This document shows, piece after piece, positions 27,328 through 39,989 of a stretch of DNA of 64,000 bases. Origin of the DNA: Plumapathes pennacea (Eukaryota > Cnidaria > Anthozoa > Antipatharia > Myriopathidae). Below the pieces are notes generated by a model. That model did not search any database. It was not told the origin of the DNA and saw nothing but the letters and a program-made list of their open reading frames with translations. The translations under genes and the position numbers were made by a program. Each line of letters begins with the position of its first letter. The first letter of the stretch is position 1. The DNA lies in NCBI GenBank assembly GCA_964036295.1, contig OZ038470.1, positions 264,001 through 328,000 on the forward strand. Direction: 5' to 3'.

Positions 27328-30300
27328 GTCACTGATGATTGAAATATTACAGTTCTACTTTTTCTTGTACATTAATTTCATTGATTTGCAAATAATTTGG
27401 AAGAATGTAAAATAATCAAAATGCCCTACTTCTTGCGAAAAAGCTAATCGTTTTGGTGGTTACCCATTGTGGTTTAGTAATTGAAGCGTTTTGTAGAACT
27501 GTTACCCGTTGTTTTTACTGCTTAATTACGCCGGAAGCTACAACGTTTTTTCTCACTGAATACAAAAATGTTCAGTTTTTATGTCCTTTTGTCAACAGCA
27601 TGTGCGAATGTGCCGGTTTTACTTCAGACAACAAAACATGAAAGCTGTAGTACTGAACAATTAACGGTCGGAAAAATACCACTCAACTGGACTTCTTCTT
27701 TTGCACAAATCCAGCTTGACCCATAATGTCAACTTAGATGATATTTCCTAATTCTGAGTTTACAAAAAGTGATACAATCAAAGAAAAGCAATCACTGAAC
27801 AAACAGTAATATCTCCTTCAAGGTAAACAATTATGCCTCTCTCCCCGACCCATTAACCCACACACACTGCAAGAGTCAGGTAAAAAACATATTTCAGGCA
27901 AAGATACTTGATAGCGACACGGCTTAGTGCTGAATATTTCTTCCTTATACGGTTTTTGTAAATCAACACAGATTCCGGTATCAATCTGTAGATCTATTTG
28001 TACAAGATGGCCGTGCGCGGAGCTCATTGAGGAGCTAGTAACAATGCTGTTTTGGTCAGTAAATTTTTCCTGAATCCTTTAATGTTGTCAACGCGATTAT
28101 TTCCCAGTTTTTAAGTCGGGTCAGGTGCTTGTAAAACGTGTCAGATTTAGTTCATGGCACCAGGTCTTGCTGCAAAGAGAAGGGTAATTCTTTGTTCAGT
28201 TGAGTTAATTGTATAAACTTCTCCCAAGGTAACCTAAACTGCTTGTTCCAGAGCCGAGAAATATTTTGTGTGTTATAGTATAGTATAAGACTGATTATAA
28301 GAATCAAGGAATTGCAGACAAAGTCACTAAGTATCAATAGTTTGTGCGTACTTTAATTTGTTCTGAGTACATGTTGTTCAGTCTAAGCTGAAACATTTAT
28401 GGAGGTTTATAGGTTTCTTTACAAAACTCAGCGGGAGCTAGCCGAACGAAATCATTCCAGTTTTTCGTTTGATCCTAATTCAACAAAGATATCTATCTAT
28501 TTAAGTGCTTTGTGTGGAACGGTTCTGACCACTTACGAAAAGCGTCACTTCTCACAATTGCTTCAGGTTGCTAATTGTTTCAGGAGAGAATTCATAAAGT
28601 GTAAAAGTATTAGGTGTTACTTCTTAAACACCGCTTCTATTGTTTAAAGTTTCTCTTAATCAAAAACCAGTTTTGCAGGTAGGCGGCTGCGGGTAAAGGA
28701 ACATATTCTGGCACACAAAAACACTTCCCAGATATCCTTGGGATTAAGCAGAAAGTCTTTCACCATTTTGAGTTTTTTTCTACTATATTCAGTTTAACAA
28801 TATCATCGAAAGTATTCCTTAAGTATTCTCGTAGTTTCGTCGTTGATATATAATCTACAGCTACACTAAAAAATTATCGCTCTAAACTTACTGAACATTT
28901 ACTGAGCTAATTTATCCAATTTGATCGATTCATTGCGTCAAGTGTAAGTTCAATGGGAAATTGAGGTTGCAGGACGTGACAGAAAGTAAAACTGCATGAC
29001 GTGCTATCCTAAAGTCTGGCGGCAATACGAGTTTGTGTTTTGTAAGTTAATAACGAAATGTCGGTGCGAACAAAACAACCCTGATCGCGATAATTTACAT
29101 AAATCCATTGACGAAAAGAAAAAACGCGAGACATAATAAATGAGTGTATTTGTTCAAATGAAATTAAAAAGATTGCCGCGTCAGTCTAAAAAGCGAAGAG
29201 TTACAATTGACATCAACCGCTGCCATTTTCGCAGTTCTAGTCAAAGAATTTTAAAAGAAGTGTCCCATTCTCTCGTCGTAGCGTGATTGTGACTATCCTA
29301 GCAGCACTTAAACGAGCGCGACTCTTAATTGCTTAAGCGAATGGCATATAAAATTTATTTGGCGTGCAAAGCAGGTGATATATGATACCGCCTTTTCGAC
29401 GCCTTAAACATTGTCTGAAGAAAACCCCACAGGTAAGCCTGGTAAAGTTTGCGTTAGGTGTTTAAGCTCTGAGAATCGGTTCGCGGTGATAATTATCGAG
29501 ACATGAGCTAAAAAACGAGTCACCAGTCAAAAGAGCCACACACTCTTGAACGTAGAACTTCAATAGGAAAGTGCATTGAATAAGAACGGTTGTGCCACCT
29601 GCCCTGGACTTGTCTCTCCGAACGACAGTTTTGACATTTCACTTACTTAAGTTATTAAGAAAGCAATTACGAAAGAAATCGAACTTCCGAAGTTAATGAA
29701 ATTTCTTCCCACAGTTGACATTACTGTTTAAGTCGTCCCAAAGTAATGTATTTACCGCTAGCTTGGCGATAAGCACATAAAAACGGCGACAGTTTGAACC
29801 TCTCGGAGCACCGCAAGTATCTTACAAGATTTCCGCGTTTACAAGGTGGTGTTTTGTTTTTACTTTTTTGTGTAATTTAAGTGCGACAGAATCACGCGGA
29901 AACAGGTTCGAGACAAGCCCATGCGTTGCCTCAAACGCAAATTTACAAAACCCATTTTTAACAACCGAGTTCCGGTGTACTTTTACGTAAGGGCATAAGC
30001 AGCTTTACTTCATATCTCCTTGTTTGCTTGATTCACAAGGAAATTCATTAATCAATTTGCCATCTGCGGTTAACGTAACACAAAGTCGTTGTTTTATTTC
30101 TCTGCTTTGCAGTGTCCAAGTGGCCGTAAAATATTTGCGAGTTCGGTGCATCGACCGTATCAACGGTAAGTTGGTTTTGTATTTTTTTACAAATACTACT
30201 TCTTTTTTGTTGTAAATGTAGTACACGGATTATAAATATTTAGTGTGTTAGGGACAAATGTATTCAAACTGGCAAGGGACACCAATTTTGTAGATACCTT

Positions 30301-30418
30301 TGCGAATTTATACCACTAAACAGCATGTCGTGTTCAGAAAAGGCGATTAACTCTGCCCTTAAAATATAGTCGTACACAATTTTTTCGCTTGCTGGGTGAT
30401 CATATATTTCCTTGACTT

Positions 30419-30730
30419 GGTTTCTGGGTTCAAGATCTGGAACAGAACCGGTCTGATATTGCTCATCCAATTCCAGCACGCACTCAAAGCAACGAAGGGG
30501 AACTCCACGAAGTGTGATTTGTGTGAATTACCGGACAGAGCCGAAAGATCTAAATTTTATCCAGCACTAAAGCGTATTTGTTACTTTCAAGCTTTAAACT
30601 TTACATTTATAGATGACTTTATTTTATTAAATTATCACTTGTTGTTCTATTTTAACCAAGCTAAGGCGTATTTTGTGCCGCGTCTTGTACAAGGGACTTT
30701 AACTTTTATCAGCCACCACACGAGCAAAAT
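30419..30730 (+). repeat. Dispersed/duplicated segment, copy A
   Basis: The segment starts GGTTTCTGGGTTCAAGATCT and matches copy B at 32.6 kb, with blocks GATCTAAATT.TA.CCAGCA, TTCAAGC, TAGATGACT and TTGTTCTAT in the same order. It has a 130-residue open frame (30396-30788) whose second half is co-linear with the frame in copy B. No family was recognised. It is either a transposon relic or a local duplication. Confidence 0.65.
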
Positions 30731-32647
30731 AACCTTGCAACGAAAGAGAGATCGAAACGGAAAAGTATTGTTGGTAGAATGTAAGTAAGAAATTAGTAAA
30801 TGTTGAAAGTCTGTTTTTCATTAACATTTGACAACTAGTTCTATCTCTTTCCCGTCCAAAAACATTGAGTAATAACATAGCCGTGTTGTAAGTTGCTATT
30901 GATTTCTCGCCCGCATCGGGATCCTACTGGATAACTCTCGCATTTATCGGATTAATGTCTGACTTATCTCTCCGCTGAACATTTCTTGGACTGAAAATAC
31001 ACAATCCAAGGTTCCGGCTTCCTGAGTCAACACGGTTGGAAATACAAAAGAGTAATCATTATTAAATGGCTTTTAAAACCAACTGTAGAAGTTGGCAATC
31101 AATTGAATTTCTGAGGAGAATCACTACGAACGTTGAAGCGCTCAAGCTAACTACCAGCTACACATTATGAAACTTTAGTGTTTCATTGAACAAGCGATGG
31201 CTTTACCGTAATAAACTTATAACGAATAAAAAAGCTTAACTTGCCCAATTTAACAAGCGTTTATTTCCTAATTTGAATTACTATGACATCAAGGAGATTT
31301 ACCGCCTTTCTCCATCTGACGTTTAGCAAATATCTCTCAGAATTGTCAGGCTTTTAAATCTCGTTTTCATTGTTGCAGTGTTGGTGGGGTTTTTATCCAG
31401 TTAAACACTTGGTAAAACTTTGTGTTCCTGTAGTCACGCGATGTTAGGTAAAGTGGAACATTTTACTAAGGCGATCTAAGGAGATTAGAATCCTTATTAC
31501 TTTACGCAGTATGTTCTTTTTACTGAAGCTAAAAATGAAAGCTGTTTAAACACAATCTTCCTCTCAATAAAGTGCATAGAAATAATTTAGAATTTCACAT
31601 GTAATTATCAGCTTCAAATAACTCGTTTTGTTCACTGTAAATTTCATCATTTGGGCCAAAAGGAAAAAGCGAGAGGTATTGTAAACTATAAAAGAAGTCG
31701 GCAGAGAAGTTGGAAATTCTATATTTCGTTAAAGTGCAGCAAAAACCTAAAACAAACAGAAAACACTATTATCACAAGACCTTTGAGTTTAATTGAATGT
31801 GGCTAATTTACATTCGCTTCGCAAAATTATTGTACGAGTTTTATCAAGAGCTTTGTCAAGAACTATGAGAAATGGAGAGCTTTTTATGATCTCAATTTAT
31901 TTCCGTTAATACGGCGAAGCTGAGAGTAACATGTACAAGACTGCTATAACTTTCACACATCTAATCTCAACATTGCAAGACGTGGGGGGGGGGGGGGGGG
32001 GTAAAGGAAGTATTTCCGCGGAGTTACTTGTAAACCACTAAGCGACTTCTTTAAACAACATGACGGCGGTTCTTAATGCAAGGTATCAATTGGGATGCCA
32101 AATTCATGCGCACTTCAACACGACGTTTGGACAATATTTGTAGTCAGAGTACAGCATAAACGAAGCCGGGAAAGTTATCATGTTGAAAAAATTGATCCAG
32201 TGTTCTTGTGCAATTGAAACCGCAAAGTCTGCGAACGCTCCCAGTTTTGTTTTTAATTTAAAATGTACGTGTATTAGTTTGTTTTCTCTCGGTTTAACAT
32301 TTTGCCAGGGTAATGATTCGCTAAAACGTAAAATTCCGATTTCAAGCACCACATTTTTAGCTGTTGTTTAACACTGCTGCCACCAGAGGCGTACATGTCA
32401 ACAGGCAAAACCCGTTTTGCGCCATCTAAACATTCACGGCGTCAGATGCCGGACTACCTAATTGTTCCACTATAGCTATAAACAAACAAAAATAACCGAA
32501 AATGGAGTGCACTTTAGACTGCAGGCTTCCGAATAACAGAATCCGTAAAAGCGACAACGTGACCGGTATAGAATAAAGCGACTCAGGACCGGCCCTGCCC
32601 AACTTAATATGTACTCCTATTCAGTCAGGTTATGTCGCGTGCTAGGC

Positions 32648-33130
32648 GGTTTCTGGGTTCAATATCTGGAAGAGAACCGGTTTATTATCGAAATAATCAT
32701 CTAACTCCTGGCTCGAAGCAGCGATAGGGAACGCGGAGTCTAATTTTGTGAACTTGGGCCCAGTCGCACTTTAAACTAATCTAACTAACCATTGAGAGTA
32801 AAACGACGGCTTCTTTGAACTTATCGACATATTTCGTCGGCGACAGAGCGTCGTTTGCCGACTTGAGAAATTGTCAATGTAGACACTGGTTATTTTCGTT
32901 AAAACGTCACAAATGCAAGCGGAACCTAACGCACAGAGACGAAGGATCTAAATTGTACCCAGCATTAAAAGCGCCTTTATTACATTCAAGCCTCAGACTT
33001 TATACATTTCTAGATGACTCTACTTCGTTAGACCTATTGTTCTATCGTGACCAAGCTACAGCGTATTCTGGGCATCAAGAACAAGACACTTCAACTTATC
33101 GGCCGCGTAGTATAACGTCACATACAGCGA
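32648..33130 (+). repeat. Dispersed/duplicated segment, copy B
   Basis: The segment starts GGTTTCTGGGTTCAATATCT. It has about 150 bp that copy A lacks between the two homologous blocks, and then follows copy A again from GATCTAAATTGTACCCAGCA. A 129-residue open frame (32815-33204) runs through the second block. Its tail is translated (TTTG)n microsatellite, so the frame as a whole is doubtful. Confidence 0.65.
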
Positions 33131-33159
33131 CAGCTACAACACTCCGATCCCGGCTTTAT

Positions 33160-33193
33160 TGTTTATTTGTTTGTTTGTTTGTTTGTTTGTTTT
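33160..33193 (+). repeat. (TTTG)n microsatellite
   Basis: About eight TTTG units lie directly beyond copy B of the duplicated segment. Confidence 0.9.
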
Positions 33194-34510
33194 ACAAGGT
33201 CTGATGTTTTGGAACTTGGAAAGTTTTATTGTCCCAGCCTATCACGTTGGTGTTGCAAACTTTTACTCGTCAACTTATGTTTTTCAAACCTTTACAAGGA
33301 AAATGCGCGAAGAGACAAAGTGAAGAATTAGCTATGAATTATAGATGATAAAGCCGGAATATCTCAGTTGCAACTGTGCAAGTTGCTTCATATATGCGAT
33401 ATAGATAACTTTTCATTGTCAAAGTGAAGTTTTTTGCAATAACTATCGGGCGGTTTTATCAAATACCAAATTTTAGCACTGTATAATGTGTCTCTAGTCA
33501 AAAGGCGGAGAAGAAACTTGAAGCTTATTAGCTAAAACGGTCCAAACTGAAATTTGATATTTTAAGTGCTGTTTTGGTGTCCGGTCGGCTCGTGAATAGA
33601 CGCGGACATTTAATGGCATAGCAAGCATCCATAACAATACTTGGCACAACATTTGGAATGCAGATCCGCCGTATTATAAACATCTGCCGCCTTCCGCGAC
33701 AAATAAAAAAAAATGATCAAAGCACACAGGAGATATTTTGAGAAAAGAGAAGCCAGAAAAGCGATTGAAGAAAACTGAATGTCATGTCATAGCGTACGAC
33801 TAAAATAAACGTCGCTTATACTACTTGATTAAAATAAAGAAAACGTCTGAATTGTAACGGCAGTTAAATAAAGACAATAAAACAAATAAAAGCGAGTTTT
33901 ACAAAGTTTGAGCGTTCTAACCGCAGCGTTGAGGAGATCGCTTCTGAGTCACCTTGAAACCTGTGGTTACCGCGTAGCCGTTGGACATGATACCGAGGCT
34001 TTGTTGGCCAAGAGGTTGAGGGATAGAATGCCATGAATTCTTGATTAATAGCTTTAACACTGGCGAAAGCACGTTTACTTCAACACATGAAACGTCCAAC
34101 TCTTAAACTGCCAAATGAAACCCGAAGGTTTAATGAGGGTACATCTACCTACAAGCCCAAGGATAAGCCGAAATGAAGGCTCTCAATACCAACATTTCTA
34201 TAGCAGTGTTCATCTACAACTCCTGCATTGTCAAATAAAACAGTGCATTCTAACAGTAGTGTCCATATGCTAGTTGAGCGTAGTTCACAGTTTTTGGATT
34301 TCAAAATAGATTAGGCGGGACAGAGAAACTTAACGATGAAAAAAGCTCCAAATTTATCAATGAAGTCGGGTTTGGGAGAAACTGTCCTTACCATCTCAAA
34401 AAGTTTGGATCTAATCCAGAATCGCGGCGATTTGAACAATCGGGCCCTGATACTTGTATTATATGAGTTGAGAAGTTAAAGAGAGCTTTTTTTCTTCTTT
34501 TCAGAACACC

Positions 34511-36444
34511 ATGAGTGAACCATCAAGTTCCCCTGATAAAGAACAGGACCAACCCGCAAACCACCAACGCATCCCAAAGTGCGCGCGTTGCCGGAGTCAC
34601 GGCTCTGTATCATGGCTCAAGGGACACAAGCATTACTGTCCCTGGCGTGACTGCACTTGTTCAAAGTGTAAGTTGATCATTGAGCGACAGCGCGTGACAG
34701 CTGCGCGAGTTGCGTTACTCAGGCAACAAAGAAAAGGCGCAGAATTGAGGGAGAAGTATCAGCGGGAATTACAGAACGTCAGGCTGAGCTACTCCATGGT
34801 GCTGCAGACAAACGGCATGGCAGGATATGCGCATCACAACCCCGCAGATCTGAGTCATCTGGACGAGAGACTCGTGCATTCAGATGAGCACGGTAGGTTT
34901 AGATACTCAATTGCGAAGCTCGCGTGACAGATTTTTGTGCGGAATTTTATCGGATTATTTTTCTCACATGGTAAAATCTGAAACACCGCGGGCTTATCCA
35001 TCATCACAGAGAACAGACTGGGACGGCGACGGCAACGCGAGAAATTAATAACAAATTGCCTCAATCTTTGTGTTTTTGCAACTTGCCTATTCTTAAGGCT
35101 GCTTGATTTTTCTGTTTTTAGGTCGAGGTTCTGTTGCGACTATCGTCTTTTACTCAGCAGAATAACTGTCTTTCAAGAATACTTTTAAAAGTTATAGAAA
35201 TGTCGTCCATGTTCTAACAAAGGCTCTTAAAAAGAAAGTTGCACTACTCCTGTAGCGCGACGATATTGAATCAAGTCAACTTTACATATTCACGAGCGCC
35301 TTTTGTCTTCTGCAAATTAGTTTTATTGTTTTGCCGTGGCCACCGTATTCCTCAGATTTTGAACCTTGAGCTCTTTAAACAAGAGTTAGTTATTCCATTT
35401 TTTTCTAGATACAGTTGTTGGTTCACCATGCCATGCAGCTTCAATATTTCTACTATAATATACAATTATCTTACCTTCCTCGAAGGAACGCCACTTCTTG
35501 TTAATTTCTTGTTACCCCGCAGTGGTGCAGTTATTCGCACAGTTTTTATTTCGTTCTCGGGACTTGCGTTTCTGTTTCCATTGTTCACGGAGCACTTTCT
35601 CGTGTCCTCCTATTGAACACCGCTTTTCCCTTGTAATGCAGACACCAGGAAGAGGCATTGCTCATTGTCAGACAGCGAAGAAGAACAACAAGTTGGCAGT
35701 GCGAAACGGATGACAGTAACTCCTGATGTGAGAGTCAAAGCAGAGATGAAACAACCACTGACCCTCCAGGAAACCGATATCCCTTCACCTGAACAAGAAA
35801 CAAAGCCGTCCTGCCCGGATAATCCAACGGCAAACCACAAGTTCGTACTCAAGGACATTCCCGAGAATGGCCACTACTTCTCTCTCCCCAGGTTTACCCG
35901 GCCCGAGATTTGCTCGCTCTCTTCCAGGTTCCCGCCACATGAGCTGCTGTCGAAAATTTTCCCCAATCACAGCCAAAACACTTTGGATCTCATTCTTCAA
36001 AGTTGTCATGGCAACACTGTAGAGGCCATCGAATGTCTTCTAGCAACGCAAGAAGCTCGTGCTGTTAACTACATAACATCGGAAAAGACCGGCCTGCGGT
36101 GTCCGTCCGCTGTTCATGCGCCGTCCTTCCTTCACAGCCCAGTGCACCGCGATGTAGTGAAGCCGCTGGCCTCTGCTCATCCCTATCCGCCGTCTCGGCT
36201 GTACGCGCCTTCCCATGTGCCCCCGCCGCCCCTGCTGGTTAAACCAAAACCAGAGTCGGCGCGCTTCGGTTTCCCGACCATGTCACGTGCGCATCATGTC
36301 GACACCAGGCCCTCACTGGATACCGGAAGTCGAAAGTTCGCACTTCCGTTAAACTTTTGCACAAACTGTGGTCATAAGATTCACGTGTTTGACAAGTTTT
36401 GTTCCAGTTGCGGCAAACTGCTTAAAGGCGGGAGTTCCCTGTAA
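34511..36444 (+). CDS. DMRT transcription factor (DM domain + DMA domain + C-terminal zinc ribbon)
   Basis: Two coding exons (34511-34892, 35642-36444; phase 1, GT-AG) give 394 aa. The start ATG lies 6 bases past an acceptor (TTTTCAG/AACACCATG), so a non-coding exon lies upstream. The DM domain (about residues 20-74) has all ligands of its intertwined zinc sites: C24, C27, H39, C43 and H30, C48, C50, C53. It carries the recognition helix [19 protein letters not shown]. It reads [12 protein letters not shown] where most DMRTs have RNHG..S.LKGH. A DMA (CUE-like) domain, about 224-261, has [20 protein letters not shown]. At the very end two CxxC pairs (C367, C370, C381, C384; FCTNCG and FCSSCG) form a short zinc ribbon. 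A VKAE SUMO-type site lies at about K160. DM+DMA architecture places it near the DMRTA/DMRT3 class; the exact subfamily is not resolved. DMRTs are nuclear regulators of sexual and neural differentiation. Confidence 0.93.
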
Positions 36445-36940
36445 ATCAGGCCGAAGGAATTAAGGGAACTGGAAAATCTGGTTACACGTCCCCATTCTTG
36501 CCACTTCATGTGACTTAAACATTTGAAGATCTCATCAAAAAGGGACGGCTCATTATCGAACTTTTATAGAAAAGCGGATTTTACGGTAACCTAGTTTACG
36601 GTAACTTAAAATTAGAAGATTACAAATCTTTAGTAACTTGCTTGATACCAGCAGATAAAAAAGTCGTCGATCACTTCTCTTATAAAAACTCCTTTGAAAT
36701 ACGTTACGCCATTTAGATTAATCATACAGCATAGTTACGTGTAGTTATATAAATAGGTTTTAAATTATTGTAAAGCAAAGTCCTGTGCAGGGCTGTGTTG
36801 TTCAACGCACGGTTAGTATAATCCGGGTTAGGCCTAATGTTTGTCATGTTTATTATGGTTCTTTGTTGTTATTGTTGTTTCTTTTAAAACAAATCTATTT
36901 CTGATCAAACAAAAGAGTCAAAACCGCAATACAGTGTAAA

Positions 36941-36946
36941 AATAAA
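36941..36946 (+). terminator. Polyadenylation signal downstream of DMRT
   Basis: This AATAAA lies about 500 bp after the DMRT stop codon in AT-rich DNA and is a good candidate for its 3' end. Confidence 0.45.
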
Positions 36947-37196
36947 CAGTAACCACCACCGCTTGCTGCAGTGACTCAAGATAAACTTGAACATGACGAA
37001 GACCTAACAAACAGCTGAGCTGTTGTTGTATGGAGCTCCTCTCTGATTTCGTTTGAGTAAAGTATCACGGGAACTAAAAGCTGAAGACGAGTTGCTCCGG
37101 GGATGGGGTGGGTGGGGATACTCCCATGCAACCGAAGGGCATCGTTTTGAAGCATTTTAGTCTGAAATAGACCTCAGTATCCGGCTATTTTAAGCT

Positions 37197-37410
37197 GGTG
37201 TTACACTGGTCGATTTGCAACGCCGATTTGCTCCAAATTCGCGCAACGGTGTTACAAGTTTATGAATCGCTTTCAAAAACTTACAACGCGTTGCAGCACT
37301 GCAAACATCGCGAAAAATCGTTCGCAATGGGGTGTTACACCTGAACAATTTTTAGCGCAACATCGTATCGTTGCAAATCGTCGTTGCAAATCGACCAGTG
37401 TAACATCACC
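37197..37410. mobile_element. MITE with 23-bp terminal inverted repeats between DMRT and SIX4/5
   Basis: GTTACACTGGTCGATTTGCA plus ACG at 37200-37222 is repeated as a perfect inverted copy at 37382-37404. A GGTG/CACC pair lies just outside. The 0.2-kb interior has CG-containing words built on TTGCAA and ATCG and no coding capacity. It is a non-autonomous DNA transposon. The superfamily cannot be assigned because a target-site duplication is not clear. Confidence 0.75.
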
Positions 37411-37976
37411 TTTAGTTTGGTATTTAGATTAAATAGGAGTGATAAGCGCAGAAAGCGACAGAACGATACTCTATCCCATCTCGCCGCACACGAAGTAGAC
37501 TAAGGAATGTATACGCGCATACAAATACCATACAAACTTGAATCAACACGCATACGGCTGCGCGCAAACGCTACGGAAGGGACTGAGTGACGTATGGTAT
37601 TACAACAGTTAGACCATGGGAAAAAAAACGGTAGACTGCTCATGCTTAGTCAGAAAATGAACCTCTTCCAGCGTATTCAACTGTCAGTAACCGCAATCAC
37701 AAGACTCACAGGAAATTAAGTCATTTACCTGGCACATGTCCCTTGCTGCCGTGCGGGGCGATTCTATTAAAACAATAATAATGGCCACTTTGAAAAGATC
37801 TTGACTTCCTCTACATAACCAATTGTGTTTTTTCATTTTCAAACTTTTTATTGTCGCTGTTGAGGAGAAAAATATCACAGTAATTACTCAGACAATAAGA
37901 TCTCGACTTGACATATCCCATGTTTATGCTCATTGTGTAACCTAATCCTTTTGTCTCCCACTTACCGATCATTTAG

Positions 37977-37981
37977 CCAAT
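37977..37981 (+). promoter_or_regulatory. CCAAT box upstream of SIX4/5
   Basis: CCAAT lies 116 bp before the SIX4/5 start codon in the setting AGCCAATCAAAAAG, which fits the NF-Y type context. A TATA-like AATATTTTTAT lies nearer the start (about 38034-38044). The transcription start is not known. Confidence 0.35.
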
Positions 37982-38096
37982 CAAAAAGCGCGATTAGTGT
38001 TATCAGTAAAGTTATGGCATGTCACACCTCCCAGAATATTTTTATCCTTCAGTTTCCGTTTTGACATCTCCTAATATCTGATAGCGATCACGCGTC

Positions 38097-39315
38097 ATGG
38101 AAGCTTTCGATGGCGATGGTAGCGTGAAACATGAAATGGCTTCGTTGTCCTTCTCTCCTGATCAAGTCGCTTGCGTCTGTGACGCGTTACGGCAAGCAGG
38201 AGATATTGAAAGACTTGCTCGGTTTCTCTGGTCACTCCCCCCGAATGACCTCTTGCACGGGAGCGAGAGTGTTCTCAAGGCACGAGTTTGTGTTGCATTC
38301 CATCGTGGGAGATATCGCGAGGTGTATTCGGTACTGGAGAGCAATGAATTCGATTCCAATTCACACGAGATGTTGCAAGAAATATGGTACAAGGCACATT
38401 ACAGCGAAGCTGAGAAAACCCGTGGCAGGCCTCTTGGAGCGGTGGATAAATATCGAATTAGGCGGAAGTATCCTTTGCCAAGGACAATTTGGGACGGCGA
38501 GGAGACAGTTTACTGTTTCAAGGAAAAATCACGACAACTCTTGAAGGAACGTTATGGACAGAATCGATATCCTTCGCCACAGGATAAAAGGCTGATCGCA
38601 AAACGAACTGGGCTGAGCTTAAAGCAAGTTAGCAACTGGTTCAAAAACCGCAGACAACGGGACAGAATTCCATCACACAAAAGGTGAATCAATTATTTCA
38701 GTGGTAGAACAATAGTTAATCTTTGGGTTTAAAAGCGGTTTCGTTATCTGCAGACCTGTCTCTCGATAAATGCTGCTGCCAAGAATCACAAAATGAACTG
38801 TCAATTAGAATGATACAAGCAAGACGTGTTATATGTCGTAGAGGCGACATATTTCAAAGCCCAAAAGAATGTCGAGACTTGCCAGCTTGAAGGACGATTA
38901 AGAAGCATTTATAGATTCGTAGTTGTGATTCAAGGTCGTCTGAAGCATCTGTCTAAATGATACTCCACAAACAATGAGCGTATTTATTCAGTTAGTTCGC
39001 ACACCGATTCACATTTCAAATCTGAACGTCATTTTTCGATTCATCAACAGAAAGGAGATGGACGCATCGGTTCTTCTGGATTCAGCATCTCCTTGTGAAA
39101 GAAACGGGACGGAGCCAGAGGACCTGGGCGAAGATATCGATACGCCATTCACGAAAGACGAAGAAGCTATGTTGAGTGCGAATATGTATCCCACATCAGC
39201 AAATATTAATGTCGAGGGAGAAAACCCGCATCTCAGCATCGGAAGTGTTGTAGCTGCGATGTGCAATGCAGAAATTGTTGTCGAAGAGACTTCAATAAAG
39301 AAGGAGCCGTTGTAG
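38097..39315 (+). CDS. SIX4/5: SIX4/5-class homeobox transcription factor
   Basis: Two exons (38097-38683, 39051-39315; phase 2, GT-AG) give 283 aa. The SIX domain (about 18-128) has [14 protein letters not shown] and [19 protein letters not shown]. The homeodomain follows at about 134-193 with [10 protein letters not shown] and Asn184 as position 51. Class is called from the homeodomain N-terminal arm [12 protein letters not shown] and helix region [20 protein letters not shown], which match SIX4/5 rather than SIX1/2 (ETSYCF, TGLTTTQV) or SIX3/6. Exon 2 encodes an 87-residue acidic, Ser/Asn-rich tail ending IKKEPL, a classic SUMO-acceptor motif right at the C-terminus. It is much shorter than vertebrate SIX4/5. 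It binds DNA and works with Eya/Dach cofactors through the SIX domain. If the exon were read through the donor it would stop at 38687. Confidence 0.94.
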
Positions 39316-39989
39316 GAACCCTACTTTTACTGAGGTTTGCTGCCAGATGTCATCACCTGAAAAATGCAGATCTATTAGCCGGTTACTGATGCTCATAATA
39401 ATGTTGCTGATTGTGTAGAGGAATTCCAAAAGGTGAATTGTGTTGTATGTTCAGATTAGACTTCAGTGGTCAAGTAGAGCGAGTTATAATGTTTTATACC
39501 GTATCCAGATAGGGAAATATGCTGCATAATGGGATATTTAGCATAAATGACACTAACATTTACATAGACGTAGCGTGTTTACAAGTTACTACAATGGTTG
39601 TGTCCTGTTTTTATTTGAAGAGGTTTTGTAAGCAAGCAAATTAGTTTTAATACCATTCATTCTTTTTAAATCACACAATTTACGGTACCACTTTACGCAA
39701 ATAGCTGTTCCGTGACATTGCATGGGAAAATGTAGTTAGGTTTTGTTGAAAACCATCGTATCTCGAAGGAAAACAGAAAGTTTTAACGATAGTAAATTTA
39801 TAGTACTGTAGTATTGAAGCTTGTCTATTAATAATGGTCATATTCTGAATTCCAAGCACCGCCGGAACTTTCGGATAATTTTTTATGCTATACGTATATC
39901 AAAACCATTTAAACTTCTCTACCGGTGTTGTGTTATGGGATCGCAATATTCTAATGTTCTACCCAAGAAGCGATGCAGTGAGATCTGAT

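Larger units (their letters stand above)
21631..34510. other. 12.9-kb gene-free interval between P4H and DMRT
   Basis: No frame here resembles a known family. The open frames are short, on both strands, and without splice chains. The interval holds the P4H 3' UTR, an RFX-type X-box (22304-22316), an AT-rich tandem repeat (27055-27327), a segment duplicated at 30.4 and 32.6 kb, a poly-G tract (31984-32002) and a (TTTG)n tract (33160-33193). The 5' UTR exon of DMRT must lie in its right-hand part, because the coding exon starts behind a splice acceptor. It is AT-rich and could carry enhancers, but none can be named from sequence alone. Confidence 0.7.

Noticed and set aside
29895-29910. tRNA B-box-like GGTTCGAGAC
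   Set aside because: No A-box at the right distance and no cloverleaf could be drawn. Other near-matches (about 40.85 kb minus, 54.15 kb minus) failed in the same way.
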